From Methylovirgula sp. (lineage in GTDB: Bacteria; Pseudomonadota; Alphaproteobacteria; Rhizobiales; Beijerinckiaceae): a stretch of 9,818 nt of DNA. The translations under genes were made by a program, and so were the position numbers. Positions 1 through 6,618 of this stretch are shown piece by piece; position 1 is the first letter of the stretch; each line of letters begins with the position of its first letter. The notes under the pieces were generated by a model. The model worked only from the letters and a program-made list of their open reading frames with translations, was not told the DNA's origin and made no database searches. The stretch covers positions 1-9,818 of the forward strand of contig JANXSV010000439.1 of assembly GCA_025356505.1 (NCBI GenBank), written 5' to 3'.

Positions 1-1385
1 GGAGACAGGAAGCGCCTTTCATATTCGGCGGTTTTTTCCGCGATAACCTCCGCGCTATTTCCACGGAAGATGATCTCGACCGCACCCTTAGCACCCATGA
101 CTGCTATCTGTGCGGTGGGCCACGCGTAATTTGCATCGCCGCGCAGGTGTTTTGAAGCCATGACATCATAGGCACCGCCAAAGGCTTTGCGTGTGATAAC
201 CGTCACTTTGGGCACAGTGGCTTCCGCATAGGCAAACAACAGCTTGGCACCGTGCTTGATAAGGCCACCATATTCCTGCGCTGTGCCCGGAAGAAAACCG
301 GGAACATCGACAAACGTGACGATCGGGATATTAAAACAATCACAAAACCGAACAAACCGCGCTGCCTTACGTGATGCATCCGAGTCAAGTACTCCGGCGA
401 GTACGATAGGCTGATTGGCGACGACGCCGACGCTGCGTCCCTCAATACGCGCGAAGCCGACTACAATATTTTTTGCGTGTGCTTCCTGAATTTCAAAAAA
501 GTCAGCCTCATCCACGGTTTTCAGAATGAGTTCCTTGATGTCGTAGGGCTTATTTGGATTTTCAGGCACGAGCGTGTCAAGCGACATGTCGATGCGCTCG
601 CCGTCGTCAAAAGTCGGCCATTCAGGGAGTTCAGCGGTATTATTTGCAGGTAAAAAATCAAGCAAGCGCCGCATTTGCAGAAGCGCTTCAACATCGTTGT
701 CATACCCGCGATCGGCTACAGAAGATTTAACCGTATGGATGGACGCCCCACCCAGCTCCTCAGCTGTCACCGTCTCATTGGTGACAGTTTTTACCACTTC
801 AGGCCCGGTGACAAACATATATGATGTGTCTTTGACCATGAAAATGAAGTCGGTCATGGCAGGCGAGTAGACGTCGCCGCCAGCGCACGGTCCCATGATC
901 AGTGAAATCTGCGGAATGACGCCGCTGGCCAACGCGTTGCGCTGAAAAACTTCGCCATAACCGCCAAGCGCCGCAACTCCCTCTTGAATTCGCGCGCCAC
1001 CAGCGTCAAACAGTCCGATGATGGGCGCGCGGTTTTTAAGCGCCATATCTTGAATCTTATTGATTTTACCTGCGTGCGTCTCCGACAGCGAGCCGCCAAA
1101 AACTGTGAAGTCTTTGGCAAAAACATAGATCAAACGACCGTTCACCGTGCCCCATCCGGTGACGACGCCATCTCCAGGAGTTTTAGTTTTTTCCATGCCG
1201 AAATCGGTGCTGCGATGCTGCACGAACATGTCATATTCTTCGAAAGAACCGTGATCGAGCAAAAGCTCAATGCGCTCCCGGGCTGTGAGCTTGCCTTTTG
1301 CGTGCTGAGCCCCGATTCGATTCTGCCCTCCGCCCAGGCGGGCTTCCGAACGGCGCTGTTCAAGCTCTTCCAAGATGTGTTTCAT
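1..1385 (-). CDS. pccB: Propionyl-CoA carboxylase beta (carboxyltransferase) subunit, C-terminus cut by window edge
   Basis: Carboxyltransferase subunit of a biotin-dependent acyl-CoA carboxylase. It moves carboxyl from carboxybiotin on PccA to propionyl-CoA, giving methylmalonyl-CoA in the cytosol. I translated the frame from the ATG at 1385 to the left edge: 461 residues with no stop, against about 510 for the family, so only the last ~50 are missing. The N-terminal crotonase-fold half carries GGARIQEG (129-136) and [12 protein letters not shown] (165-176). The C-terminal half carries VDVPGFLPG (359-367) and GGAYDVM. The Asp in that last motif (residue 407) aligns, from memory, with Asp422 of Streptomyces PccB, linked to propionyl-CoA preference; this favours PccB over an acetyl-CoA-specific AccD-type enzyme. 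It starts 29 nt downstream of the hydrolase stop, with only a weak GGGG element before the ATG, so it is probably co-transcribed. pccA is not in view. Confidence 0.93.
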   Translation of the reverse strand, partial: MKHILEELEQRRSEARLGGGQNRIGAQHAKGKLTARERIELLLDHGSFEEYDMFVQHRSTDFGMEKTKTPGDGVVTGWGTVNGRLIYVFAKDFTVFGGSLSETHAGKINKIQDMALKNRAPIIGLFDAGGARIQEGVAALGGYGEVFQRNALASGVIPQISLIMGPCAGGDVYSPAMTDFIFMVKDTSYMFVTGPEVVKTVTNETVTAEELGGASIHTVKSSVADRGYDNDVEALLQMRRLLDFLPANNTAELPEWPTFDDGERIDMSLDTLVPENPNKPYDIKELILKTVDEADFFEIQEAHAKNIVVGFARIEGRSVGVVANQPIVLAGVLDSDASRKAARFVRFCDCFNIPIVTFVDVPGFLPGTAQEYGGLIKHGAKLLFAYAEATVPKVTVITRKAFGGAYDVMASKHLRGDANYAWPTAQIAVMGAKGAVEIIFRGNSAEVIAEKTAEYERRFLS

Positions 1386-1414
1386 TTTGCCCCGTGTCGA
1401 TTAACAGAGCCGTT

Positions 1415-2164
1415 CTAGCACGGAAAAATTCCAGCTGGAACCGAGACAAAAGGCAATGAAGGTAGATCGAAATCAAGCGGTTCACCCGCCCGCGGTACGA
1501 TGATCTCGACGTCGGAGCCTCGCATTGCAGCTAAAAAATTGTCTGCAGTCTGTTCAAGAACTTTGAAGCTCCCGTAATGCATCGGGATGGCCCATCTCGG
1601 TCGAAGGTAGCGGTTCAGGGCAAGGCTTGCGGCCTGCGCACCCATTGTGAACCGCTCGCCGATAGGGATTAGCACCAACTCAGGTTCATGCAATTCAGCG
1701 ATGAGGGCAAGATCGGAAAAAAGTTCAGTGTCGCCCATATGAAAAAGTGTTGGTGAGCCGCAATGTTTGACAACGAGGCCATGAGGTGTGCCAACAGACA
1801 CAAGCCTTCCGTCTAGCGTAACCGATGATGAATGCTGGGCATGAGTGAAAGTTACTGTAAAATCACCACAAGCCACTGTGCCCCCTGTATTGCCGGGATT
1901 TGCATTTTTTACGCCCTTACTCTGCAACAATGAGCAGAGCTCATGGCCGGCAACCAGTTGCGCGCCGGTTTTCTGGATGATTTCCAGCGTATCGCCGACA
2001 TGGTCATCGTGACCGTGAGTCAGCAAGACGTGAGTTGTGCCTGCGGTTGCAGCGCGGAAATCACCGTTAAATGCTGGATTGCCCAAAAGAAACGGGTCAA
2101 TCAACAAAGTGCTGTCGCCAATTTCGACCCGAAACGCCGAATGTCCGAGCCAAGTGATGTTCAT
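1415..2164 (-). CDS. UPF0173 family metal-dependent hydrolase (metallo-beta-lactamase fold)
   Basis: A 249-residue cytosolic protein of the UPF0173/YtkL-like metallo-beta-lactamase superfamily; the substrate of the family is not known to me. It opens with MNITWLGHSAFRVE and LLIDPFL (20-26), typical of UPF0173. The metal-binding THGHDDH motif is present (His50, His52, Asp54, His55), followed by HMGDTELF (Asp145) and PMHYG (His196), which complete a two-metal site. No signal peptide is visible. The ATG at 2164 has a good Shine-Dalgarno (GGAGGT, 2171-2176, 6-nt spacer). After the usual C-terminal strand (VEIIVPRAGEPL) there are about 18 further residues, rich in Pro and Phe and ending in Cys, which I believe most homologues lack. 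It diverges from ruvX and is probably co-transcribed with pccB. The family assignment is firm; the function is not. Confidence 0.9.
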   Translation of the reverse strand: MNITWLGHSAFRVEIGDSTLLIDPFLLGNPAFNGDFRAATAGTTHVLLTHGHDDHVGDTLEIIQKTGAQLVAGHELCSLLQSKGVKNANPGNTGGTVACGDFTVTFTHAQHSSSVTLDGRLVSVGTPHGLVVKHCGSPTLFHMGDTELFSDLALIAELHEPELVLIPIGERFTMGAQAASLALNRYLRPRWAIPMHYGSFKVLEQTADNFLAAMRGSDVEIIVPRAGEPLDFDLPSLPFVSVPAGIFPC

Positions 2165-2209
2165 TGTTTGACCTCCATGCTAGGAGATACAACGTAGCTT
2201 CGAAAAGTT

Positions 2210-2234
2210 AATATACAATCACAGGTTGTATATT
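2210..2234. promoter_or_regulatory. Perfect 9-bp inverted repeat in the hydrolase/ruvX divergent promoter region
   Basis: The arms AATATACAA (2210-2218) and TTGTATATT (2226-2234) are exact reverse complements around a 7-nt spacer (TCACAGG). A further half-site, ATACAA, sits at 2187-2192 in the same orientation as the left arm. The left arm contains TACAAT (2214-2219), close to a -10 hexamer for ruvX, and the mirror arm reads TACAAC toward the hydrolase. The site therefore lies where it could control both genes. I do not recognise the regulator. An A/T-rich hairpin without regulatory meaning is the alternative. Confidence 0.45.
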
Positions 2235-2270
2235 TGGACGCAGAATACGCTTTTAATTATGGCATGCCTT

Positions 2271-2768
2271 ATGACCAATGTGCTTGAACTTACAGACCTT
2301 CACTTGCTTTTGCCCCGGCACGCGAGGCTCATGGGCATAGACCTTGGTACCAAAACCATCGGGCTTGCTACGTCTGACATTGAGCGCCGCTTTGCGACTC
2401 CTTTGGAAACGATACGGCGGATCAAGTTTGGCAAAGACGTAGACACATTGCTTGCTCTTGCCAAAAAGCATCAGATTTTTGCTTTCGTGATGGGTCTGCC
2501 TTTAAACATGGATGGCTCGTCAGGCCCGCGCGTACAGGCAACGCGGGCCTTTGTCCGCGCTCTCGAGCCATTGACGCAAATCAAATTCGTTTATTGGGAT
2601 GAACGATTGTCCACAGCTGCGGTGACACGAAGCCTCATTGAACAAGATGCCTCTCGCGCCAAGCGCGCGGAAGTCGTCGACCGCATGGCAGCGGCTTATA
2701 TTTTACAAGGCGCACTCGATAGGTTGGCGCGCCTTGTCCAAGATCAATATGATCTTACCGTGAACTAG
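2271..2768 (+). CDS. ruvX: RuvX/YqgF family putative Holliday junction resolvase / pre-16S rRNA nuclease
   Basis: RNase H-fold nuclease of the YqgF family, implicated in 16S rRNA 5'-end maturation and named as a putative Holliday junction resolvase. With the ATG at 2271 the product is 165 residues, the usual family size. [12 protein letters not shown] places the first acidic active-site residue at Asp24. [15 protein letters not shown], then WDERLST and a C-terminal [16 protein letters not shown] follow in family order. Start choice: the frame is open from a TTG at 2226 and an ATG at 2259, but the TTG lies inside the inverted repeat, and 2271 gives the N-terminal length I recall for Rhizobiales RuvX. 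No start has a clear Shine-Dalgarno, so initiation may be weak or leaderless. Its TAG stop lies in a CTAG shared with the convergent gene. Confidence 0.9.
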   Translation: MTNVLELTDLHLLLPRHARLMGIDLGTKTIGLATSDIERRFATPLETIRRIKFGKDVDTLLALAKKHQIFAFVMGLPLNMDGSSGPRVQATRAFVRALEPLTQIKFVYWDERLSTAAVTRSLIEQDASRAKRAEVVDRMAAAYILQGALDRLARLVQDQYDLTVN

Positions 2769-3151
2769 TACCCGCGATGAAAACTCCGGCCATTGTCCCA
2801 CGCGCTGTTAAAATGTTGACGGTGGTGCGGCGCATAATAGGCTGGGGACTGATAATAGTATCCGGAGCGATATGTTGGCTGGGCATAATATCCACCGTCA
2901 TAGGCCACCTGACCATCATAACCGCTGTCATAGCCATCGTTATAAGCTGGCGAATAGTGGTGCTGATTGGCAATAATTGCGCCAACAGCCAACGCGCCTA
3001 CGGCTCCAAGAAGAAGCGCATTCGGATTGATGCCGTTATGTCTATAATAGTGACGATGCGGATATCGCTCGTATGCCGATGCAGAGGAAACACCTCCAAG
3101 CACCATGACGCCTACCAGAGCGCCGGAAACAAGTTTTGAAATTTTATTCAT
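2765..3151 (-). CDS. Small secreted Tyr/Gly/His-rich envelope protein of unknown function
   Basis: 128 residues, family not recognised. Residues 1-26 form a classic Sec signal peptide: MNKISK, a hydrophobic core, then ASA with a likely cut before Tyr27. A short basic, His/Tyr-rich stretch follows, then a Gly/Ala hydrophobic segment (44-61) whose small residues at 49, 53 and 57 resemble a glycine zipper. From 62 to the end it is low in complexity, with repeated Tyr, Gly, Asp and His. By my count 18 of the 102 mature residues are Tyr, and there is no Cys. It lacks the Cys-containing BA14K motif. The start ATG at 3151 has AAGG 5 nt upstream (3154-3157). Two other frames are open across this stretch, but only this one has a signal peptide and RBS. 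Export to periplasm or outer envelope is inferred; expression is probably from its own promoter in 3152-3366. Confidence 0.75.
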   Translation of the reverse strand: MNKISKLVSGALVGVMVLGGVSSASAYERYPHRHYYRHNGINPNALLLGAVGALAVGAIIANQHHYSPAYNDGYDSGYDGQVAYDGGYYAQPTYRSGYYYQSPAYYAPHHRQHFNSAWDNGRSFHRGY

Positions 3152-3276
3152 AACCTTAAACCTTGTCGTTTCTGAAGGTACTTGCCTCCATTTGGTTTAA
3201 GTAACTGTTTAGAGTTGAACGATTGCTGAATGAATGGCGGCGGGAATGTGGCGCGACAATCTTACGCGCGGCGAAA

Positions 3277-3293
3277 TGCAATTTATAATTGCA
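3277..3293. promoter_or_regulatory. 7-bp palindrome with 3-nt centre, possible operator
   Basis: TGCAATT (3277-3283) and AATTGCA (3287-3293) are exact reverse complements around TAT. The site lies in the divergent region, 74 nt before the rightward ATG (3367) and 126 nt before the leftward one (3151), a plausible place for a regulator acting on either gene. The sequence differs from the inverted repeat at 2210-2234, so the two are not obviously sites for the same protein. In an A/T-rich stretch a chance palindrome of this size is possible. Confidence 0.35.
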
Positions 3294-3353
3294 ATTTTTA
3301 CAAGATGCCTTGAAATCCGCTAATATCGGGTTGTATGGTACAGGACAAATGCA

Positions 3354-3360
3354 AGGGAGG
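3354..3360 (+). promoter_or_regulatory. Strong Shine-Dalgarno fixing the start of the 81-residue protein
   Basis: AGGGAGG followed by a 6-nt spacer (CAAAAA) and ATG at 3367. This near-perfect site decides for 3367 over the upstream in-frame TTG at 3289 and ATG at 3349. Confidence 0.8.
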
Positions 3361-3366
3361 CAAAAA

Positions 3367-3612
3367 ATGCAAGATCTCATATCTGGCGATGATCATGCGA
3401 GCTCTTATGCCGCCAGCATTGGCAAGGCAAAAAATAATTCTTCAGAGGTAAAACCCTCAAATAAAAGCCGCGAACGCGCCGAAATAGCGCAATACGTCGC
3501 CCATATGTCGGCGGAGCTTGCTGAGATGGCTTCGTCCGCACAACTGGACACAGTTAGCTATCTACTTTCGATGGCAAAACTCGAGGCCGACGTTGAAGCA
3601 CGCCGCGCGTAG
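3367..3612 (+). CDS. 81-residue helical protein, conserved type, function unknown
   Basis: Small soluble protein without signal peptide or membrane segment. Residues 1-32 are polar and look disordered (Ser, Asn, Lys, Asp). From Ser34 to Arg80 the sequence has a strongly helical pattern: SRERAEIAQYVAHMSAELAE, then a hydrophobic LDTVSYLLSMAKLEAD. A C-terminal block of this kind (IAxYVAxMxAELA...LxxLxYLLxMAxLEAE) is familiar to me from small uncharacterised Rhizobiales proteins, though I cannot name a family. The hydrophobic face suggests it binds a partner or pairs with itself; that is inference. The strong Shine-Dalgarno sets the start. It ends 3 nt before the stop of the convergent dprA, leaving no room for a terminator. 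Single-gene transcript likely. Confidence 0.78.
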   Translation: MQDLISGDDHASSYAASIGKAKNNSSEVKPSNKSRERAEIAQYVAHMSAELAEMASSAQLDTVSYLLSMAKLEADVEARRA

Positions 3613-3615
3613 CTT

Positions 3616-4794
3616 TTACATCACAGAAACGCAGCCGTTGTTATGACGCAGAAGCTTGCCGGATAACTCTAGCTCGAGCAAAGCCATTTGAACCTCTGCG
3701 GCTGTAACGCCTGAATGTCGGATGAGATCATCGATTGAAATCGGTGCGGCTCCAAGCAAATCCTGAACTGACACGGCGTGTGGATATGCATCGCTACCTT
3801 GCTGAGTTTCGTGTGCTGGTTGAGTTCCGTTTGCTTGCAGATCTTGCCGCTCAAAATCAATCTGTGGATGTTTGAAAACCTCGCTTGCCTCGCGAAAAAG
3901 GTCCCGAGGCAGCAGGCTCTGGCTGATGACTGGACTAAGCGCGTCAATAACGTCTTCAATGCGCGTGCAGAACGTCGCGCCCTCACGAAGCAGATTGTTG
4001 GTGCCTTCGGCGCGCGGATCGAGTGGCGACCCCGGAACTGCAAACACCTGCCTGCCCTGCTCATTGGCTAAGCGCGCCGTGATAAGCGACCCTGATTTGA
4101 GAGCGGCTTCAATAACAATCGTGCCAAGCGATATTCCGGCGACGAGACGATTGCGGCGCGGAAAATCCGGCCCGCGAGGCTCCCAGTTTATCGGCATTTC
4201 CGAGATCAAAGCTCCTTGACTGCAAATTTCGGCAGCAAGCTTTGTATGTTCCGATGGATAGATTCGATTATGACCGCCTGCCAGCACCGCGACCGTTGTG
4301 GCTTTGAGTGCGCTACGGTGGGCTTTGGCATCGATTCCACGCGCAAGGCCAGATGTAACACAGAAACCGGCTTCTCCCAGACCGCGGGCGAAACGCTCCG
4401 TCAGTAATAAGCCTGCTGCGGAAGCGTTACGAGACCCGACAATCGACACGCTGGGCAATTGAAGACACTCAACATGACCGCCAACAGTCAAAAGCGGCGG
4501 AGCGGAATCGATTTCGCGAAGAGCCGGCGGATATTCCGGTTCGCATAACGCGATTAGCTTGAGACCTTGCCGCTCAATTTCATCTAATTCTCGGCGCACT
4601 TCATCACGCTCAGCTACAATCACGTGGGACATTCGGCCGGAACGCATCAACTCAGGAAGTGCCTTTAACGCCGAAGCTGCACTGCCGAAGCGGGTGACTA
4701 ACATCTGAAAATTGCGCGGCCCTATGTTTTCACTGCGGGTAAGTTGCAACCAGTCTAGCTTTTCGACGGGTGAAAGGCGCTGCATTTTCATCAT
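3616..4794 (-). CDS. dprA: DNA-processing protein DprA
   Basis: DprA/Smf binds incoming single-stranded DNA in the cytosol and loads RecA during natural transformation. The 392 residues show the full three-part layout. An N-terminal helix-hairpin-helix-like region comes first (about 10-60, with [11 protein letters not shown]). The Rossmann-like DprA core follows, with IVGSRNAS (118-125), TSGLARGID (147-155), [39 protein letters not shown] and [18 protein letters not shown] polar linker leads to a C-terminal winged-helix domain (about 338-392, [17 protein letters not shown]). Length is normal for Alphaproteobacteria. The ATG at 4794 overlaps the plsY stop as ATGA, pointing to translational coupling; Met2 and Met4 are alternative starts that would lose that overlap. 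No other competence gene is in view, so transformability cannot be inferred. Confidence 0.95.
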   Translation of the reverse strand: MMKMQRLSPVEKLDWLQLTRSENIGPRNFQMLVTRFGSAASALKALPELMRSGRMSHVIVAERDEVRRELDEIERQGLKLIALCEPEYPPALREIDSAPPLLTVGGHVECLQLPSVSIVGSRNASAAGLLLTERFARGLGEAGFCVTSGLARGIDAKAHRSALKATTVAVLAGGHNRIYPSEHTKLAAEICSQGALISEMPINWEPRGPDFPRRNRLVAGISLGTIVIEAALKSGSLITARLANEQGRQVFAVPGSPLDPRAEGTNNLLREGATFCTRIEDVIDALSPVISQSLLPRDLFREASEVFKHPQIDFERQDLQANGTQPAHETQQGSDAYPHAVSVQDLLGAAPISIDDLIRHSGVTAAEVQMALLELELSGKLLRHNNGCVSVM

Positions 4795-5384
4795 TTCTTG
4801 CCAATTTTACTCTCGCTGCCAGCAATCAACCTCTGGATGTTTTCACTGTGCTTCCACCAAAGAATAGCAGCTAGGCATGAGAATACCGCGCAGTCCTGCG
4901 TTGAAGACAAAAACAGCAACGAAGCAGCGGAGACTGCACTGGCAGCGAGAGCCGATAAAGATGAATATCGCAAGGCAAAGGCCAGTGCGAGCCAAACAGC
5001 GCCAAAAATCAGGGCCGAAGGCCAGTAAATGCCGAGGAGGCAGCCTAAAAACGTGGCGACGCCCTTGCCTCCTCTGAAATTCAGCCACACAGGGTAAAGA
5101 TGTCCCAAAAATGCGGCAACGGCGGCAACTAGATTGAGCTCTGGCAAGTTAAACAAGGCGTTGACGACCAAAATTGCTACGGTGCCCTTCACCATGTCGA
5201 GCAATAGTGTGGCAGCAGCGAGGCCTTTGCGGCCCGTCCTCAGCACATTTGTTGCACCAATATTGCCAGAGCCAATAGTGCGCAAATCCGGGGTTCCGGC
5301 GAGGCGCGTTAGCACCAGGCCGAAGGGCACTGAGCCGCATAAATAGCCGATTGCCGCTGCTAAACACACCGTTATGGTTGACAT
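4791..5384 (-). CDS. plsY: Acyl-phosphate:glycerol-3-phosphate acyltransferase PlsY
   Basis: Inner-membrane enzyme that transfers an acyl group from acyl-phosphate (made by PlsX) to glycerol-3-phosphate, giving lysophosphatidic acid, the first committed step of phospholipid synthesis. The 197 residues are mostly hydrophobic membrane helices. All three conserved motifs are present: GSVPFGL (17-23); GSGNIGATN (38-46), the glycine-rich phosphate-binding loop; and [18 protein letters not shown] (94-111), followed near the C-terminus by KHSENIQRL. The ATG at 5384 has AGGA 7 nt upstream (5392-5395). The 67 nt separating it from the lpxB stop could hold a promoter of its own; a possible TTGCCG/TACCAT pair with 18-nt spacing can be read there but is weak. 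It is coupled to dprA by a 4-nt overlap, a pairing common in Rhizobiales. Confidence 0.95.
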   Translation of the reverse strand: MSTITVCLAAAIGYLCGSVPFGLVLTRLAGTPDLRTIGSGNIGATNVLRTGRKGLAAATLLLDMVKGTVAILVVNALFNLPELNLVAAVAAFLGHLYPVWLNFRGGKGVATFLGCLLGIYWPSALIFGAVWLALAFALRYSSLSALAASAVSAASLLFLSSTQDCAVFSCLAAILWWKHSENIQRLIAGSESKIGKK

Positions 5385-5451
5385 GACCCCATCCTAAACT
5401 TCGCCCAGATATGGTAGCCTATGCTTTGGCAATCCGGCAACTGAATTGGGT

Positions 5452-6618
5452 TCATTTTCCGTGTGCGGCATACCTCAAAACAATGCCCGCCGCAGCCTGC
5501 GCAGGCGACCCTTCCGGCAATTGCATCAACGTTTCGAGCCGGCGCATTTGTTCCAGTTGTGCTTCACGCTGAGGCGATTCAGCCACCAAATCAGACATTG
5601 CGGAGGCGAGCTTATCTGGCTGGCAGTTTTCTTGGAGAAGCTCTGGGACTGCGTTTTGGCCCAGCACAAGATTGGGTAGCACAATCGACGGCACCTTGAT
5701 GACGTATCGCAAGGGCTCTTCGAATTTGCTCACCTTGTAGGCCACAACAGTTGGCACCTGCGCCAAGGCTAACTCTAAGGTGACGGTGCCAGACGCAGCG
5801 AGGGCCGCGCGCGCACAGCGAAAAGCGGCATATTTCGCGTCTTCGCCCCGGACAATTGTTGGCTTGATTCTCCAACTGGCCAGTTTCTGCAAAATCAGAG
5901 GTTCAACATGGGCAACTGCGGGCAGCACAAATTCGGCTGCGGGGAAACGCTCTGCTAAAAGAGAGACCGTTTCACCGAAATCATCCATCAGATAGGTGAT
6001 TTCCGATTTCCGAGATCCGGGCAGAATGACAATTGATGGAGCATCTATTTCGCGCCGCTGCGCCTCTTCGGCATTCGGTCTCAGGCTCGACATCCGCTCA
6101 ATCAGCGGATGGCCAACATAGGTGCAAGGCGGGCCGCCAAGCCGCAAATGAGCTTGTGGTTCAAACGGCAAAAGTGCCAGAACGTGATCGACATAGCGAC
6201 GCATTTTTCGCGCCCTGCCCTGCCGCCAGGCCCAGACCGATGGGCTAACATAGTCGACGATTGGTATGTTCGGCCACCTGGCTCTTACCCTCTTGGCAAC
6301 CGCATGGGTAAAATCGGGGCTGTCGATGATGACTAGTACATCTGGTTGCTGCTGTGCGACGGCGGTAACCGTTTGGTAGACACGCTTTACAATCGAAGGC
6401 AGACGCGCCAGCACAGCCACGATACCCATGACGGCGATGTCCTGGAGCGGAAAAAGACTTTGCAGTCCTTGCGCCGCCATGGCCTCGCCGCCGACACCGG
6501 ATATTATAATTTGACCGCCACAGGCTTGCTTGAGCGCAGCAATCAACTTGCCGCCGAGATCGTCTCCGGATTTTTCTCCGGCGACAATGAAGATCTTTAG
6601 GGGTTTATCACCGCTCAA
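5452..6618 (-). CDS. lpxB: Lipid A disaccharide synthase LpxB
   Basis: Peripheral inner-membrane GT-B glycosyltransferase joining UDP-2,3-diacylglucosamine and lipid X into the tetra-acyl disaccharide 1-phosphate of lipid A. At 388 residues it is of family length. It shows AGEKSGDDLGG (13-23, the family's AGExSGD), GVGGEAM (41-47), IDSPDFTHAVAKR (98-110), YVSPSVWAWRQGR (123-135), YVGHPL (167-172), LPGSRKSE (199-206) and ASGTVTLELAL. The start is a TTG at 6618: the next in-frame Met is residue 47, inside a conserved motif, and AAGGA (6628-6632) lies 9 nt upstream of the TTG. The TTG overlaps the lpxA stop (TTGA), so translation is probably coupled. In many Alphaproteobacteria lpxI sits between lpxA and lpxB; here there is no space for it. 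Confidence 0.96.
   Translation of the reverse strand: MSGDKPLKIFIVAGEKSGDDLGGKLIAALKQACGGQIIISGVGGEAMAAQGLQSLFPLQDIAVMGIVAVLARLPSIVKRVYQTVTAVAQQQPDVLVIIDSPDFTHAVAKRVRARWPNIPIVDYVSPSVWAWRQGRARKMRRYVDHVLALLPFEPQAHLRLGGPPCTYVGHPLIERMSSLRPNAEEAQRREIDAPSIVILPGSRKSEITYLMDDFGETVSLLAERFPAAEFVLPAVAHVEPLILQKLASWRIKPTIVRGEDAKYAAFRCARAALAASGTVTLELALAQVPTVVAYKVSKFEEPLRYVIKVPSIVLPNLVLGQNAVPELLQENCQPDKLASAMSDLVAESPQREAQLEQMRRLETLMQLPEGSPAQAAAGIVLRYAAHGK

Larger units (their letters stand above)
3152..3366. other. Divergent intergenic region between the two small-protein genes
   Basis: 215 nt with no supportable gene. It must hold promoters for the leftward secreted-protein gene and the rightward 81-residue protein gene. 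It contains the palindrome described separately at 3277-3293, a short GC-rich stretch around 3250-3273 with a 5-bp GCGCG/CGCGC pair, and a good ribosome-binding site at its right end. A TTGAAA (3310-3315) and TTGTAT (3331-3336) pair could be a poorly spaced rightward promoter; I would not rely on it. A TTG at 3289 opens the downstream frame further upstream but has no RBS. Confidence 0.6.

Noticed and set aside
1..1385. Apparent break-up of pccB into several short minus-strand pieces, suggesting a pseudogene
   Set aside because: Translating from ATG 1385 to the edge gives 461 codons with no stop and all motifs; the short pieces are in other frames.
984..1418. A 144-codon plus-strand frame over the 5' part of pccB
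   Set aside because: The opposite strand encodes a full, motif-bearing pccB; this frame has no recognisable protein features.
2777..3139. A 120-codon plus-strand frame overlapping the secreted protein gene
   Set aside because: The minus-strand frame has a signal peptide, an RBS and sensible composition; the plus-strand frame has neither RBS nor domain.
3250..3273. GC-rich hairpin as a terminator or small RNA
   Set aside because: Only 5 bp of pairing with a 9-nt loop and no T-run follow it.
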